DNA of 41,859 bases from Actinoplanes regularis. GTDB lineage: Bacteria > Actinomycetota > Actinomycetes > Mycobacteriales > Micromonosporaceae. The position numbers and the translations under genes were made by a program. The notes below the pieces were generated by a model. That model saw only the letters and a list, made by a program, of their open reading frames with translations, ran no database searches and had not been told where the DNA came from. Of the stretch, positions 26,572 through 34,950 are shown piece by piece (the first letter of the stretch is position 1; each line of letters starts with the position of its first letter). The stretch lies in the NCBI RefSeq assembly GCF_900188005.1, contig NZ_FZNR01000038.1, forward strand, positions 1 to 41,859. Reading direction: 5' to 3'.

Positions 26572-27705
26572 TCAGCGCGTTACCCGGATCGGCATGATCA
26601 GATAGCGGTATCCCGGGATGATTTCGCCGCTTTCGCCCGCGGGCGAGATCACAGCGGGCTTGAACGCGTCGACGAAGGAGAACACCGCGGTCGGGGCTCC
26701 GAGGTTCTGCAGACCGTCGATCAGGTACTGCGGATTGAAGCCGATCGTCAGCGCCTCACCGGTGAACGACGCCTCCATCGCCTCGCTGGCGCGCGCCTCC
26801 TCGGTGGTACCGGCCTCGACCACCAGACCGTCCTCGCTGAAGCTGAGCAGCACCGGAGTGGTGCGCTCGGCGACCAGCGCGACGCGGCGGACAACCTCGA
26901 CCAGTGCGGAGACGGCGATCCGGGCCTCGGCGTTGTGCGAGGCCGGGAAGAGCGAACGGACCGGCGGGTAGTTGGCGCCGTCGAGCAGGCGGCTGGTGGT
27001 CCGCCGGGTGCCACCGGCGAAACCGATCATGCCCTCGCCGGCATTGCCCTGCGCCAGGGCCAGCGTGACCGAACCGCCCAGCGGGCCGAGCGCCTTGGCC
27101 GTGTCGTTCAGCGTCTTCGCCGGAACCAGAGCGTTCAGGCTGATCTCCGGGTCGTCCGGGGTCCACTCGATTTCACGCATGGCCAGCCGGTAGCGGTCGG
27201 TGGCGAGCATCGCCATCGTCGAGCCGTTCAGCTCGATCCGGACACCGGTCATCATCGGCAGCGTCTCGTCCCGGCCGGCGGCGATGGCCACCTGGGAAAC
27301 CGCTGAGGCGAACGTAGCGGCGTCGACAAGGCCCGCGCTGGACGGCATATCCGGCAGGGTCGGATAGTCCTCCACCGGCATCGTGGGGAGGGTGAAACGC
27401 GCGCTGCCACAGACCAGCTCCAGGTGGGAACCGACAGCGGCGATGTCGACCGGCTTGCCGGGCAGCGCCTTGGTGATCTCGGCGAGCAACCGGCCGGAGA
27501 CCAGCGCGGCGCCGTCCGCGTCCGACTGGACCTCGACGGAGACCTGGCTGGAGACCTCGTAGTCGAACCCGGAGACCTGCAGCCGGCTGTCGGTGACTCG
27601 CAGCAGGACACCGGCGAGCACCGGCACTGACGGCCGGCTGGGAAGGCTCTTGGCTGTCCAGGCCACGGCGTCGGCGAGCGAGTCTCGCTCCACCCGGAAC
27701 TTCAT
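26572..27705 (-). CDS. dnaN: DNA polymerase III sliding clamp (beta subunit)
   Basis: A 377-residue protein with the three repeated clamp domains of DnaN. It starts MKFRVERDSLADAVAWTAKS and ends PGYRYLIMPIRVTR, the conserved C-terminus that lines the protein-binding pocket. It forms a ring that tethers the polymerase to DNA. I chose the ATG at 27705 because GGAGGAC lies directly upstream; the open frame runs to 27747 without a ribosome site. It is the first gene of dnaN-gnd-recF, transcribed away from oriC. Confidence 0.98.
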   Translation of the reverse strand: MKFRVERDSLADAVAWTAKSLPSRPSVPVLAGVLLRVTDSRLQVSGFDYEVSSQVSVEVQSDADGAALVSGRLLAEITKALPGKPVDIAAVGSHLELVCGSARFTLPTMPVEDYPTLPDMPSSAGLVDAATFASAVSQVAIAAGRDETLPMMTGVRIELNGSTMAMLATDRYRLAMREIEWTPDDPEISLNALVPAKTLNDTAKALGPLGGSVTLALAQGNAGEGMIGFAGGTRRTTSRLLDGANYPPVRSLFPASHNAEARIAVSALVEVVRRVALVAERTTPVLLSFSEDGLVVEAGTTEEARASEAMEASFTGEALTIGFNPQYLIDGLQNLGAPTAVFSFVDAFKPAVISPAGESGEIIPGYRYLIMPIRVTR

Positions 27706-28085
27706 GCTGTCCTCCGCGATGCTTCCTCTACGGGGCGTGGAGCCCACTGGAACTCTATGGCGCTGACCGTGTTCACGTGTGCCCGACCCCGGGGTCGCGA
27801 GGCCGGGCCCGCCTTGCCTTTACGACCGACCTACCTTGCCTTGCTCCGGCCCGGAAGCGAAATGTCGATGCCCCGCCGGAGTTGACGATCTTCCGACTGA
27901 GGGCTGGACGCCCCGGGATCCGGCCCACCGAGGTACCGGCTTCTGTAGGTGCCAACTCTCCATCGACTCCGGAGGGTGCGTCCACACCACTTCACCGGAG
28001 CGAGGCCGCAGTGCTCCGGAAGCAGGGCACCGGTACCTCTCGGTGCTGGCTTCTCTTCGAGCCGAGAACCGGGACCTGCCGAACT
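27706..28085. other. dnaN upstream region, left flank of oriC
   Basis: No gene. This should hold the dnaN promoter on the minus strand; a TAGAGT hexamer near 27750 could be its -10 box, but I see no matching -35. DnaA boxes are absent or weak here compared with the next 700 bp. Confidence 0.4.
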
Positions 28086-28760
28086 TCCACAGCCCTACTA
28101 TTTCTTTTTCTCTCTTAGAGAAATATCTAGTCGTCTTCATAGGGCCTGTGCAAACTGTGGAAAACCAGCGTTTTCGCAGGTGACAGCGTTATCCACCGGT
28201 GAGCCACATGTGGGAAACCCGGGTACAACCTGGGGTCTGTGTCCACAACCACCGGCTGCGCGGCCCGTTGTCCACGGTTATCCACCGGCTATCCACCGGT
28301 AATCCACCGGGTTGGTCACCTGACCTGTGGACAGCACTGGGACGGTACCGACTCGTCATCCCCAGAACCTTCAACAGGTAATCCACATTCATCCACAGGC
28401 AGCTGACTAATCGCTAACTCTCCGTGTCTGTCCACATCGATTTCCCCAGGGTCAGTCCACATCTGTGGAGTACGGGCCGAGCGTTGTCCACCGACTGGGG
28501 AGAACGCCTGTGGATGCCTGTGGATGAGTGTGGATAACGTTGGCACGAAACAGACCCGTTCCGACGTTGACAACTTTGCCTCGGCCGCCCTCAAAAGTTG
28601 GCATCGAAGTGAGCCAATTTATGCAGGTCACCGGCCGATCTGGGGGTAACTCTGTGGAAAACCCCGTGTAAAACCGGTGGATAAACGTGTGGATCCCGCG
28701 TTGCCCCAGTTCAGCCCCGTTGTCACCTGCCTGTGGGTAACCGCGTGTTCCTGTGGGTAA
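28086..28760. other. oriC: Chromosomal replication origin oriC
   Basis: The non-coding stretch between dnaA and dnaN carries about 20 DnaA-box-like 9-mers in both orientations. Closest to consensus are TTATCCACC at 28189 and 28278, TAATCCACA at 28379, CTGTCCACA at 28428, TGTGGATAA at 28529 (perfect) and TGTGGGTAA at 28732 and 28752. Weaker ones start at 28156, 28268, 28289, 28300, 28326, 28389, 28453, 28464, 28484, 28509, 28519, 28653, 28676 and 28688. A T/A-rich tract at 28090-28135 on the dnaN side is the only such run nearby and is the likely unwinding element. The many boxes with one or two deviations fit the Streptomyces-like actinobacterial type. Confidence 0.93.
28090..28135. other. 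AT-rich tract, candidate DNA unwinding element
   Basis: A 46-bp pyrimidine-rich and AT-rich run (TATTTCTTTTTCTCTCTTAG, then AGAAATATCTAG) beside the DnaA-box array in an otherwise very GC-rich region. Its centre is a small palindrome, TCTCTTAGAGA. DnaA oligomers on the adjacent boxes would be expected to melt it. Confidence 0.6.
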
Positions 28761-29003
28761 CTCGAATCCGCACATGTCGGCGCTCTGGATCCCGTTGCGA
28801 TCTCGGATCGGGCCGGCCGCCCGGGCGGAGGTTCCGTGCCGGGCGCGATGCTCCAGGACGGCGACCCTCGATGCGCGGTGGAGACGGTGAACGCGCTACC
28901 CAGGATCCGAGGCCGTTCGAGGCGGGGAAACGCTTCAGCCCGCCGGCGGGATGCGCGACGGGCTGGCGGCGTTGCGGTTGGACCGGGCTCAGGTCGTACC
29001 GGA
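28761..29003. other. oriC-dnaA 3' flank
   Basis: 243 bp between the last DnaA box and the dnaA stop codon. GC-rich; I see no gene, DnaA box or clear terminator in it. Confidence 0.4.
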
Positions 29004-30845
29004 TCAGGAGTTCTGTTTGATCCTGTTGGTGAGCTCGGCGATCTGGTTGTACAGCGAGCGGCGTTCGGCCATGTGTTGACGGATCTTGCGGTCGGCGTGC
29101 ATGACCGTGGTGTGGTCGCGGCCGCCGAAGGCCTGTCCGATCCGGGGCAGGGAGAGATCGGTCAGTTCGCGGCACAGGTACATGGCGACCTGACGTGCGT
29201 TGACCAGCACCCGGCTGCGGGAGTGGCCGCGCAGGTCCTCCAGGGAGACGCCGAAGTAGTCCGCGGTGGAGACCATGATCTGGTCCGCGGTGATCTCCGG
29301 GCCCGCACCGTCCGGCATGAAGTCGCGCAGGACCTCCTCGGCCAGTGACAATTGGACCGGGGAACGGGTGAGACTGGCGAACGCGGTCACCCGGATGAGG
29401 GCACCCTCGAGCTCGCGGATCGAGTTGGAGACCCGGGACGCGATGAACTCCAGTACGTCGTCGGGGGCGTACATGCGCTCCTGCGCGGCCTTCTTCTGCA
29501 GGATGGCGATTCGCGTCTCGAGGTCCGGCGGCTGGATGTCGGCGAGCAGACCCCATTCGAAGCGGGTACGCATCCGGTCTTCCAGAGTGGCCAGCTGCCG
29601 CGGCGAGCGGTCGGAGCTGATCACGATCTGCTTGTTCGCGTTGTGCAGCGTGTTGAAGGTGTGGAAGAACTCCTCCTGCGTCCGCTCCCGGTTCTCCAGG
29701 AACTGGATGTCGTCGATCAGCAGGATGTCGACGTCCCGGTAGCGACGCTGGAACGCCTGCGTCTTGTCGTCCCGCAGGCTGTTGATGAAATCGTTGGTGA
29801 ATTCCTCGGTCGAGACATAGCGCACGGAGCGTGCATGCCCGAGGGTGGTTGCGTAATGGCCGATGGCGTGCAGGAGGTGGGTCTTGCCCAGCCCGGAGCT
29901 GCCGTAGATGAACAGCGGGTTGTACGCCTTCGCCGGTGACTCGGCCACCGCGACCGACGCGGCGTGCGCGAAACGGTTGGACGAGCCGATGACGAATGTC
30001 TCGAACATGTACTTCGGGTTGAGCCGATTCCCGTCGTTACCGCCGGGACGCGGCGACGCGCCGGGGCCGCGCAGGTCGATCGGGGCGCGGCCGGGACCGT
30101 TGTCGCCGGCGCGCATCGGCATCTGGTCGTCGCGGCGGTTGTCCGGATGGCGCTGGTTCTCGCGCAGCTGTGCCGGGTCAGCGGGCATCCGGAGAGCGGC
30201 GGGCTCGTTCGGTGCCGGGGGAAGCTCACGCTCGGGGTGCTTCTCCGGGGCGTGGGCGGTCTGCGGCGCGGGCGGCATCGGGTCGGCGAAGAGCGCCTCC
30301 TGGCCGTCCCGGGCGGTGGGCACGCTGCGGATGTACGGCGAGGCCGGCGCGGAGTGCTGCGCGGAGCCGGTGGGGTACGGCTCGGGCGCGCGGTCCGGCG
30401 GTCCGAAAGCCGGCGGCTGGTATGGCGACTCGGCCGGGTAGGGGGGCAGCTCCGGCTGGTAATGCTGTGGATCCGGGCTGCGTGGTGGCTCGGCGTAGTG
30501 CATGGGCGGCGCCTCGCGGGGAGCCGGCTCGGTGTCCGTCTCGACCGGGGTGCCGTAGACCGTGCCGGGCATGCCGGTGCCGTCCTCGGGCGGGCGGACG
30601 GTGACGGCCACCTGGATCGGCCGGTTCAGCCGCCGGGTGAGCGCCTCGGTGATCGCCGGTCGCAGCCGCAGCTCGATCACGTCGCGGGTGTACGCGTCCG
30701 GAACCGACAGCAGCGCGGTGTCCTCGACTATCGCCCGCAACCGGGTGAACCGGAGATAGGCACGCTGCTGCCGCGAAGCGATCTCCTCGGACAGTTCGCT
30801 GAGCGTGTCCTGCCACAGCATGCCCAGGTCGACCTGATCGGCCAC
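29004..30845 (-). CDS. dnaA: Chromosomal replication initiator DnaA
   Basis: A 613-residue protein. Domain I (about 1-90) starts VADQVDLGMLWQDTLSELSE. Domain II is a long Pro/Ala/Glu-rich linker of ~180 residues, as in other high-GC actinobacteria. Domain III is AAA+ (LNPKYMFETFVIGSSNRFAH, Walker A GSSGLGKTH near residue 310, Walker B LLIDDIQFL). Domain IV binds DnaA boxes (GRDHTTVMHADRKIRQ). I chose the GTG at 30845; a longer frame to 30929 adds Gly/Pro-rich residues not expected in DnaA. Two DnaA boxes lie about 140-160 bp upstream and fit autoregulation. It is transcribed toward oriC. Confidence 0.97.
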   Translation of the reverse strand: MADQVDLGMLWQDTLSELSEEIASRQQRAYLRFTRLRAIVEDTALLSVPDAYTRDVIELRLRPAITEALTRRLNRPIQVAVTVRPPEDGTGMPGTVYGTPVETDTEPAPREAPPMHYAEPPRSPDPQHYQPELPPYPAESPYQPPAFGPPDRAPEPYPTGSAQHSAPASPYIRSVPTARDGQEALFADPMPPAPQTAHAPEKHPERELPPAPNEPAALRMPADPAQLRENQRHPDNRRDDQMPMRAGDNGPGRAPIDLRGPGASPRPGGNDGNRLNPKYMFETFVIGSSNRFAHAASVAVAESPAKAYNPLFIYGSSGLGKTHLLHAIGHYATTLGHARSVRYVSTEEFTNDFINSLRDDKTQAFQRRYRDVDILLIDDIQFLENRERTQEEFFHTFNTLHNANKQIVISSDRSPRQLATLEDRMRTRFEWGLLADIQPPDLETRIAILQKKAAQERMYAPDDVLEFIASRVSNSIRELEGALIRVTAFASLTRSPVQLSLAEEVLRDFMPDGAGPEITADQIMVSTADYFGVSLEDLRGHSRSRVLVNARQVAMYLCRELTDLSLPRIGQAFGGRDHTTVMHADRKIRQHMAERRSLYNQIAELTNRIKQNS

Positions 30846-31432
30846 CGCCGCGCCACCCCCATCGCCACCGACCCCCGGTGGACCTTGTGTCCGGCCTTCC
30901 CCTGTGCCTGTCGGCGCCAGTGCAGGCAACCGATCGGCTCCCCCAACCCAGCACAGTTAACGCGCTGAACACGCACGGCGCCACCGGCTATCCACAGGTT
31001 ATCCACAACCCGTGGTGGTGCCGATGGCGCTCCCGGCCGGATGGTCGGCAGATTCACCGGAGCCTGTAGCGGCGCGGGCTTAAAACAGGCTCACCTTGGC
31101 GAACGATCCACCTGCTTGTCCGGTTTTGGCCGCTGCCTCGCGGTATGCGAACGACCGGGTAAGACCAGCAACCGCGCACGCTAACAGCGCTTGTGGGGGG
31201 ACTACAACCGCTGTCCCGACCATCCCCTGCTCGTTCGCAGGAAAAGATTCACTTTGTGCGTGGAAAGACCTGCTGGCCGCTCGGAGGTTCGTGCATGTCG
31301 GCGTGCCGACCCAGGATATGGTTGACCGCTGCAACAGCCCTGCGTAGGGTTATGCGGTTGCTCCGCCGCGCTCTGATAAAGTGGCGTCTTGCAGCGGATG
31401 CCCCCTGACGTAGTTGAAGACGGAGTTCTGAC
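30846..31432. promoter_or_regulatory. dnaA-rpmH divergent promoter region
   Basis: 587 bp between the divergent dnaA and rpmH genes, without a credible gene. It has CTATCCACA (30988-30996) and a perfect TTATCCACA (30999-31007) 2 bp apart, probably DnaA autoregulatory sites. On the forward strand it has the rpmH promoter near 31322-31350. Confidence 0.75.
31322..31350 (+). promoter_or_regulatory. Putative rpmH promoter
   Basis: TTGACC (31322-31327) and TAGGGT (31345-31350) are separated by 17 bp, a near-ideal match to the actinomycete housekeeping sigma factor. It lies about 80 bp upstream of the rpmH GTG and would drive rpmH-rnpA and the genes after them. Confidence 0.75.
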
Positions 31433-31570
31433 GTGAGCAAGCGCACCTACCAGCCGAACAACCGCCGGCGCGCCAAGACCCACGGCTTCCGGCTGCGCAT
31501 GCGCACCCGTGCCGGCCGTGCCATCCTTTCCGCCCGCCGTACCAAGGGCCGCGACAAGCTGTCGGCCTGA
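31433..31570 (+). CDS. rpmH: Ribosomal protein bL34
   Basis: A 45-residue basic protein, SKRTYQPNNRRRAKTHGF followed by RLRMRTRAGRAILSARRTKG, the invariant bL34 sequence of the large subunit. The GTG start has CGGAG 8-9 nt upstream. It is the first gene of the rpmH-rnpA-yidD-yidC cluster and diverges from dnaA, the standard bacterial arrangement. The gene is short enough to be overlooked by ORF finders. Confidence 0.98.
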   Translation: MSKRTYQPNNRRRAKTHGFRLRMRTRAGRAILSARRTKGRDKLSA

Positions 31571-31606
31571 GTCGGCGCTTAGTCGGGTCGGAATGTCCAG
31601 GTAGTC

Positions 31607-31963
31607 GTGCTGGCCGCGACGCAACGACTGCGGCGTAGCGCGGACTTCGCCGCGGCGATCCGCGGTGGCCGTCGAGCCGGTCGCGGAACTCTGGTCGTTC
31701 ACCTGCTTATCGAGGAGCCGGCGCACGCCTCCACGGCGCGCGCCGGCTTCGTCGTATCCAAAGCCGTTGGCAACGCGGTGGTGCGGAACAAGGTCCGGCG
31801 CCGACTGCGTCACCTGGTCCGGCCCCTGCTCATCGACCTTCCGCCGGGTGCTTCGCTGGTGGTACGGGCGTTGCCGCCGGCCGCCGAGGCGGGGTACGCG
31901 GATCTCGCCACCGACCTCACGGGCGCGCTCGCGTCCGCTCGTCGTCCCCGGCGGCCCCGATGA
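31607..31963 (+). CDS. rnpA: Ribonuclease P protein component
   Basis: A 118-residue basic protein with the RnpA signature AVGNAVVRNKVRRRLRHLVR, near residues 50-70, which binds the RNase P RNA and the 5' leader of pre-tRNA. The N-terminus LAATQRLRRSADFAAAIRGG is typical. It starts at a GTG 36 bp after rpmH and overlaps yidD by 4 bp (ATGA), so the two are translationally coupled. Confidence 0.96.
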   Translation: MLAATQRLRRSADFAAAIRGGRRAGRGTLVVHLLIEEPAHASTARAGFVVSKAVGNAVVRNKVRRRLRHLVRPLLIDLPPGASLVVRALPPAAEAGYADLATDLTGALASARRPRRPR

Positions 31964-32217
31964 GCCTGGCCGCCCGGCTCCTGACCGCGGCTGTCGTCGC
32001 GTACCGTCGATACTTGAGTCCGGCGCTGCCGGCACGCTGTCGGTTCTATCCCTCGTGCAGCGCGTACGCCCAGGAGGCCCTGGCGCGGCACGGCGCGTTG
32101 CGAGGGACGGGCCTGGCGATCTGGCGGCTCCTGCGTTGTCATCCCTTCCACCCTGGCGGGTACGACCCGGTCCCTGACCCGATCCGTCACCGTCCTGCCG
32201 ATGTGACTGGAGCTTAG
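31960..32217 (+). CDS. yidD: Membrane protein insertion efficiency factor YidD
   Basis: An 85-residue protein with the YidD core YRRYLSPALPARCRFYPSCS, then AYAQEAL and LLRCHPFHPGGYDPVP, including the family's conserved cysteines. It is a small membrane-associated helper of YidC-mediated insertion. It overlaps rnpA (ATGA), and yidC starts 1 bp after it ends. Confidence 0.96.
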   Translation: MSLAARLLTAAVVAYRRYLSPALPARCRFYPSCSAYAQEALARHGALRGTGLAIWRLLRCHPFHPGGYDPVPDPIRHRPADVTGA

Positions 32218-32218
32218 A

Positions 32219-33247
32219 TTGAGTCTCGACTGGATCTACTACGCCATTTCGTGGATCCTCCTTCGCTGGCATTCCCTCTGGGACGCGATCGGGATTCCCG
32301 AAGACCGGGTGCTCGGCACGAACTGGGCCTGGGTTCTCTCGATCTTCTTTCTGGTGGTGACGCTGCGCGTCATCCTGTTCCCGGTCTTCGTCAAGCAGAT
32401 CAAGAGCCAGCGGGCGATGCAGGCACTGCAGCCCAAGGTGAAGGCCCTTCAGGAGAAGCACAAGGGTGACCGGGAGACGCTCCAGAAAGAAATGATGGAG
32501 CTGTACCGGACGGAGAAGGCGAACCCGCTGATGGGTTGCCTTCCGATGCTCCTGCAGATCCCGGTCTTCCTCGGCCTGTTCCACGTGTTGCGGCACCTGG
32601 ACCCGAACTTGCCGGAACGTTACAAGACGATCTATGGCTGGACGCTCGAGCAGTTCAACAGCGCGTCCGCGGCGCGCCTGTTCAACGTGCCGATCAGTGC
32701 CAAGTTCGGCTCGACCGACGCTGAGCTGGCCGCCATGAACGCGAACGGGACCACGGTTAAGATCCTGGCCGGCGTCCTGATCCTGGTCATGATGGGCACG
32801 ACGTTCCTGACCAGCCGCCAGATGATCCTCAAGACCGGCTGGGCGGAGGACCCGCAGCAGAAGATGGTGCAGCGACTGATGCTCTACGGCATCCCGTTCT
32901 CGCTGCTGATCTCCGGCTCGCTGTTCCCGATCGGTGTGGTCATCTACTGGGTGACGAACAACCTGTTCACCCTGGCCCAGCAGCAGTGGGTGCTGCGTAA
33001 GTTCCCGCCGCCGCAGATGGCCGGCGCCAAGACCGGTTCGAGCGCGCGCCCGAGTTCTTCTTCGCGTGGCAACGACCCGAAGAACCCGGTGCAGCCGGGC
33101 CGCAGCGGCGGCCTGTTCGGCCGCAAGAACGCCGTCGAGGAGCCCGTCAACCCGGTTGTCGACACTCGGGCGCTCGCTCCGAAGCCCGGCGCCAAACCGG
33201 TGAATCCGAAGAAGGGCGCCCGACCGGCGAACAAACCCAAGGGATGA
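32219..33247 (+). CDS. yidC: Membrane protein insertase YidC/Oxa1
   Basis: A 342-residue short-form YidC without the large periplasmic domain of proteobacteria. Hydrophobic segments lie at about 36-58 (WVLSIFFLVVTLRVILFPVF, which includes the groove Arg), 105-125 (PMLLQIPVFLGLFHVL), 180-200 and 225-255. The cytosolic hairpin KQIKSQRAMQALQPKVKALQ follows the first. The C-terminal tail (~80 residues) is basic and Pro/Gly/Lys-rich, as expected for ribosome contact. The start is a TTG at 32219 with GGAG 6 nt upstream, inside the end of yidD. A strong hairpin follows at 33253. Confidence 0.96.
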   Translation: MSLDWIYYAISWILLRWHSLWDAIGIPEDRVLGTNWAWVLSIFFLVVTLRVILFPVFVKQIKSQRAMQALQPKVKALQEKHKGDRETLQKEMMELYRTEKANPLMGCLPMLLQIPVFLGLFHVLRHLDPNLPERYKTIYGWTLEQFNSASAARLFNVPISAKFGSTDAELAAMNANGTTVKILAGVLILVMMGTTFLTSRQMILKTGWAEDPQQKMVQRLMLYGIPFSLLISGSLFPIGVVIYWVTNNLFTLAQQQWVLRKFPPPQMAGAKTGSSARPSSSSRGNDPKNPVQPGRSGGLFGRKNAVEEPVNPVVDTRALAPKPGAKPVNPKKGARPANKPKG

Positions 33248-33252
33248 TCGCG

Positions 33253-33280
33253 GCGCGGGGCCGGCATGCCGGCCCCGCGC
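33253..33280 (+). terminator. 28-bp perfect palindrome after yidC
   Basis: GCGCGGGGCCGGCATGCCGG and its complement form a perfect 28-bp palindrome starting 5 bp after the yidC stop. It probably ends or attenuates the rpmH-yidC transcript before jag. It lacks a U tract. Confidence 0.65.
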
Positions 33281-33383
33281 GCTCCCCTTGCTACAGACCT
33301 CCCCACGACCTGTACGCATGCCGGGCGGCGTGGGAAACAGCGGACCGATCTTGGTCCGGCCGAATGACAACGGAGATGAAACC

Positions 33384-33953
33384 GTGACCGACACCAGTAC
33401 TCCCCCCGCTTCCGACTCCTCTGCTCCGGTCTCGGAACCCGCTGAGGAGACGGCTGCTCCGGAAGCCAAGAAGTCGGAGAGCGTCGCGTCGGACAGCGAC
33501 CTGTTCCGGCAGAGCGAGATCGCTGCGGACTACGTCGAGGGTCTCCTGGACATCCTCGACTACGACGGTGACATCGACGAGCTGGTCTCCGCCGGCCGTC
33601 CGATGGTCGAGGTCGTCGGTGGCCGGCTGCAGCCGCTGGTCGGTCAGCGTGGTGCCACCCTCGAGGCGTTGCAGGAGCTGACCCGGCTGGCGATCTTCCG
33701 GGCCACCGGATCGCCGAGCCGACTGCTGTTGGACATCGGCGGCTACCGGGCGGCCCGGCGCAAGGAGCTGGCCGCGGTGGCGCGGAACGCCGTTGAGAAG
33801 GTCAAGGAGCACGGTGAGCCGGTTCGGCTGGAGCCGATGTCGGCCTTCGAGCGCAAGTGCGTGCACGACGTCGTGAATGCCATCCCGGGCGTGCAGAGCG
33901 AGTCCGAGGGCGTGGAGCCGGCCCGGCGCATCGTGGTTCGTACGGCGGAGTGA
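33384..33953 (+). CDS. Jag/KhpB-type RNA-binding protein (KH and R3H domains)
   Basis: A 189-residue protein. The first ~45 residues are an acidic Ser/Pro/Glu-rich tail. Then come a KH domain (about 60-120, with VVGGRLQPLVGQRGATLEAL carrying the GxxG-like turn) and an R3H domain (about 125-189, with EPMSAFERKCVHDVV and the R...H pair). Relatives (Jag, KhpB, EloR) bind RNA and affect cell elongation and division. I chose the GTG at 33384 with GGAG 8 nt upstream; the longer open frame to 33288 has no ribosome site. An intrinsic terminator follows 34 bp after its stop. Confidence 0.93.
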   Translation: MTDTSTPPASDSSAPVSEPAEETAAPEAKKSESVASDSDLFRQSEIAADYVEGLLDILDYDGDIDELVSAGRPMVEVVGGRLQPLVGQRGATLEALQELTRLAIFRATGSPSRLLLDIGGYRAARRKELAAVARNAVEKVKEHGEPVRLEPMSAFERKCVHDVVNAIPGVQSESEGVEPARRIVVRTAE

Positions 33954-33987
33954 GATGACTGACCCACGCTTCGGCGCGGGTGACCTC

Positions 33988-34021
33988 GGCCCGGGCGTCA
34001 CAACGCCCGGGCCGTCGTCTT
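33988..34021 (+). terminator. Intrinsic terminator after jag/khpB
   Basis: A perfect 11-bp stem, GGCCCGGGCGT (33988-33998) with ACGCCCGGGCC (34003-34013), and a CACA loop, followed by GTCGTCTTT. This is a strong Rho-independent terminator between jag and rsmG and argues that the true rsmG start lies downstream of it. Confidence 0.85.
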
Positions 34022-34083
34022 TCCCCGCCGCTTCTTCGAGTCCGTCCGGGTTCGATCCCTCCTCCTCCATAGGTGATTTTTCA

Positions 34084-34950
34084 GTGGTTGATGTTCGGCA
34101 GCCGCCGGCCGAGGTGACCGCCGCGGCGGTCGAGGTGTTCGGTGATCGGTTGGCGCTGGCGGGTCGGTTCGCTCAGTTGCTGGCGACCGACGGTGTTGTA
34201 CGCGGCTTGATCGGGCCACGGGAGACGCCTCGACTCTGGGAGAGACACCTCGTCAACTGCGGGGTAATGGCCGAATTATTCCCTATCGGGGCATCTGTCG
34301 TGGACGTCGGTTCTGGTGCTGGTTTGCCCGGTATCGTGCTGGCAGTGGCCCGGCCGGATCTCGACATCACGCTGGTCGAGCCGCTCGCTCGGCGTACCGC
34401 CTTTCTGACCGAGGCAGTCGACGAGCTCGGCCTGGACAACGTCACGGTTGTGCGGGGGCGAGCCGAAGAAGTCATCGAGCAGGTGGCCGGTGCGGACATC
34501 GTTACGGCGCGAGCGGTGGCCGCCCTGGATCGACTGGCGGGTTGGTGTCTGCCGTTGGCGCGAGTCGGGGGCAGGCTGCTGGCACTCAAGGGGGCGTCGG
34601 CGGACGAGGAGATCGGTGAGCACAGGGCCGCGATCGAGCGGATCGGTGGCGGGGAGCCGCAGATCCGGTTGTGCGGGGTCGGGCTGATCGACCCGCCGGC
34701 GACGGTGGTGGAGATCGTCAAGGAGCGGGAGGTGGAGGTCGGTCGGGGCCGCAGTGGCGGATCCAGCCGTCGTTCCAGCGGTGCCGCCGCGGATGGCTCG
34801 GTTCGGGGCAGCGCTGGTAACGCTGCGGGCCGCTCCAGGCAGAGCGGCGGTGGTGGGCGGTACGGGCAGAGTGGCCGGGCTGGTGGGTCCGGCGGCCGGG
34901 CGGCCGGTGAGGGCCGCGGCGGCGGACGGGGGAACAAGCGGAGGGGTTAG
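34084..34950 (+). CDS. rsmG: 16S rRNA (guanine-N7) methyltransferase RsmG
   Basis: A 288-residue protein with the class I methyltransferase core. The SAM-binding loop is VVDVGSGAGLPGIVLAV, after the family hallmark RLWERHLVNCGVMAELF; ADIVTARAVAALDRLAGWCL follows. It methylates N7 of G527 (E. coli numbering) in 16S rRNA; loss gives low-level streptomycin resistance in many bacteria. I chose the GTG at 34084 with AGGTGA 8 nt upstream. The open frame continues up to an ATG at 33955, but that stretch spans an intrinsic terminator and is Ser/Pro-rich. A ~75-residue C-terminal tail of Gly, Ser and Arg is unusual and may bind RNA. Confidence 0.93.
   Translation: MVDVRQPPAEVTAAAVEVFGDRLALAGRFAQLLATDGVVRGLIGPRETPRLWERHLVNCGVMAELFPIGASVVDVGSGAGLPGIVLAVARPDLDITLVEPLARRTAFLTEAVDELGLDNVTVVRGRAEEVIEQVAGADIVTARAVAALDRLAGWCLPLARVGGRLLALKGASADEEIGEHRAAIERIGGGEPQIRLCGVGLIDPPATVVEIVKEREVEVGRGRSGGSSRRSSGAAADGSVRGSAGNAAGRSRQSGGGGRYGQSGRAGGSGGRAAGEGRGGGRGNKRRG

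Noticed and set aside
30846..30929. 28-residue N-terminal extension of DnaA
   Set aside because: Gly/Pro-rich, without a ribosome site; the DnaA domain I starts at the GTG at 30845.
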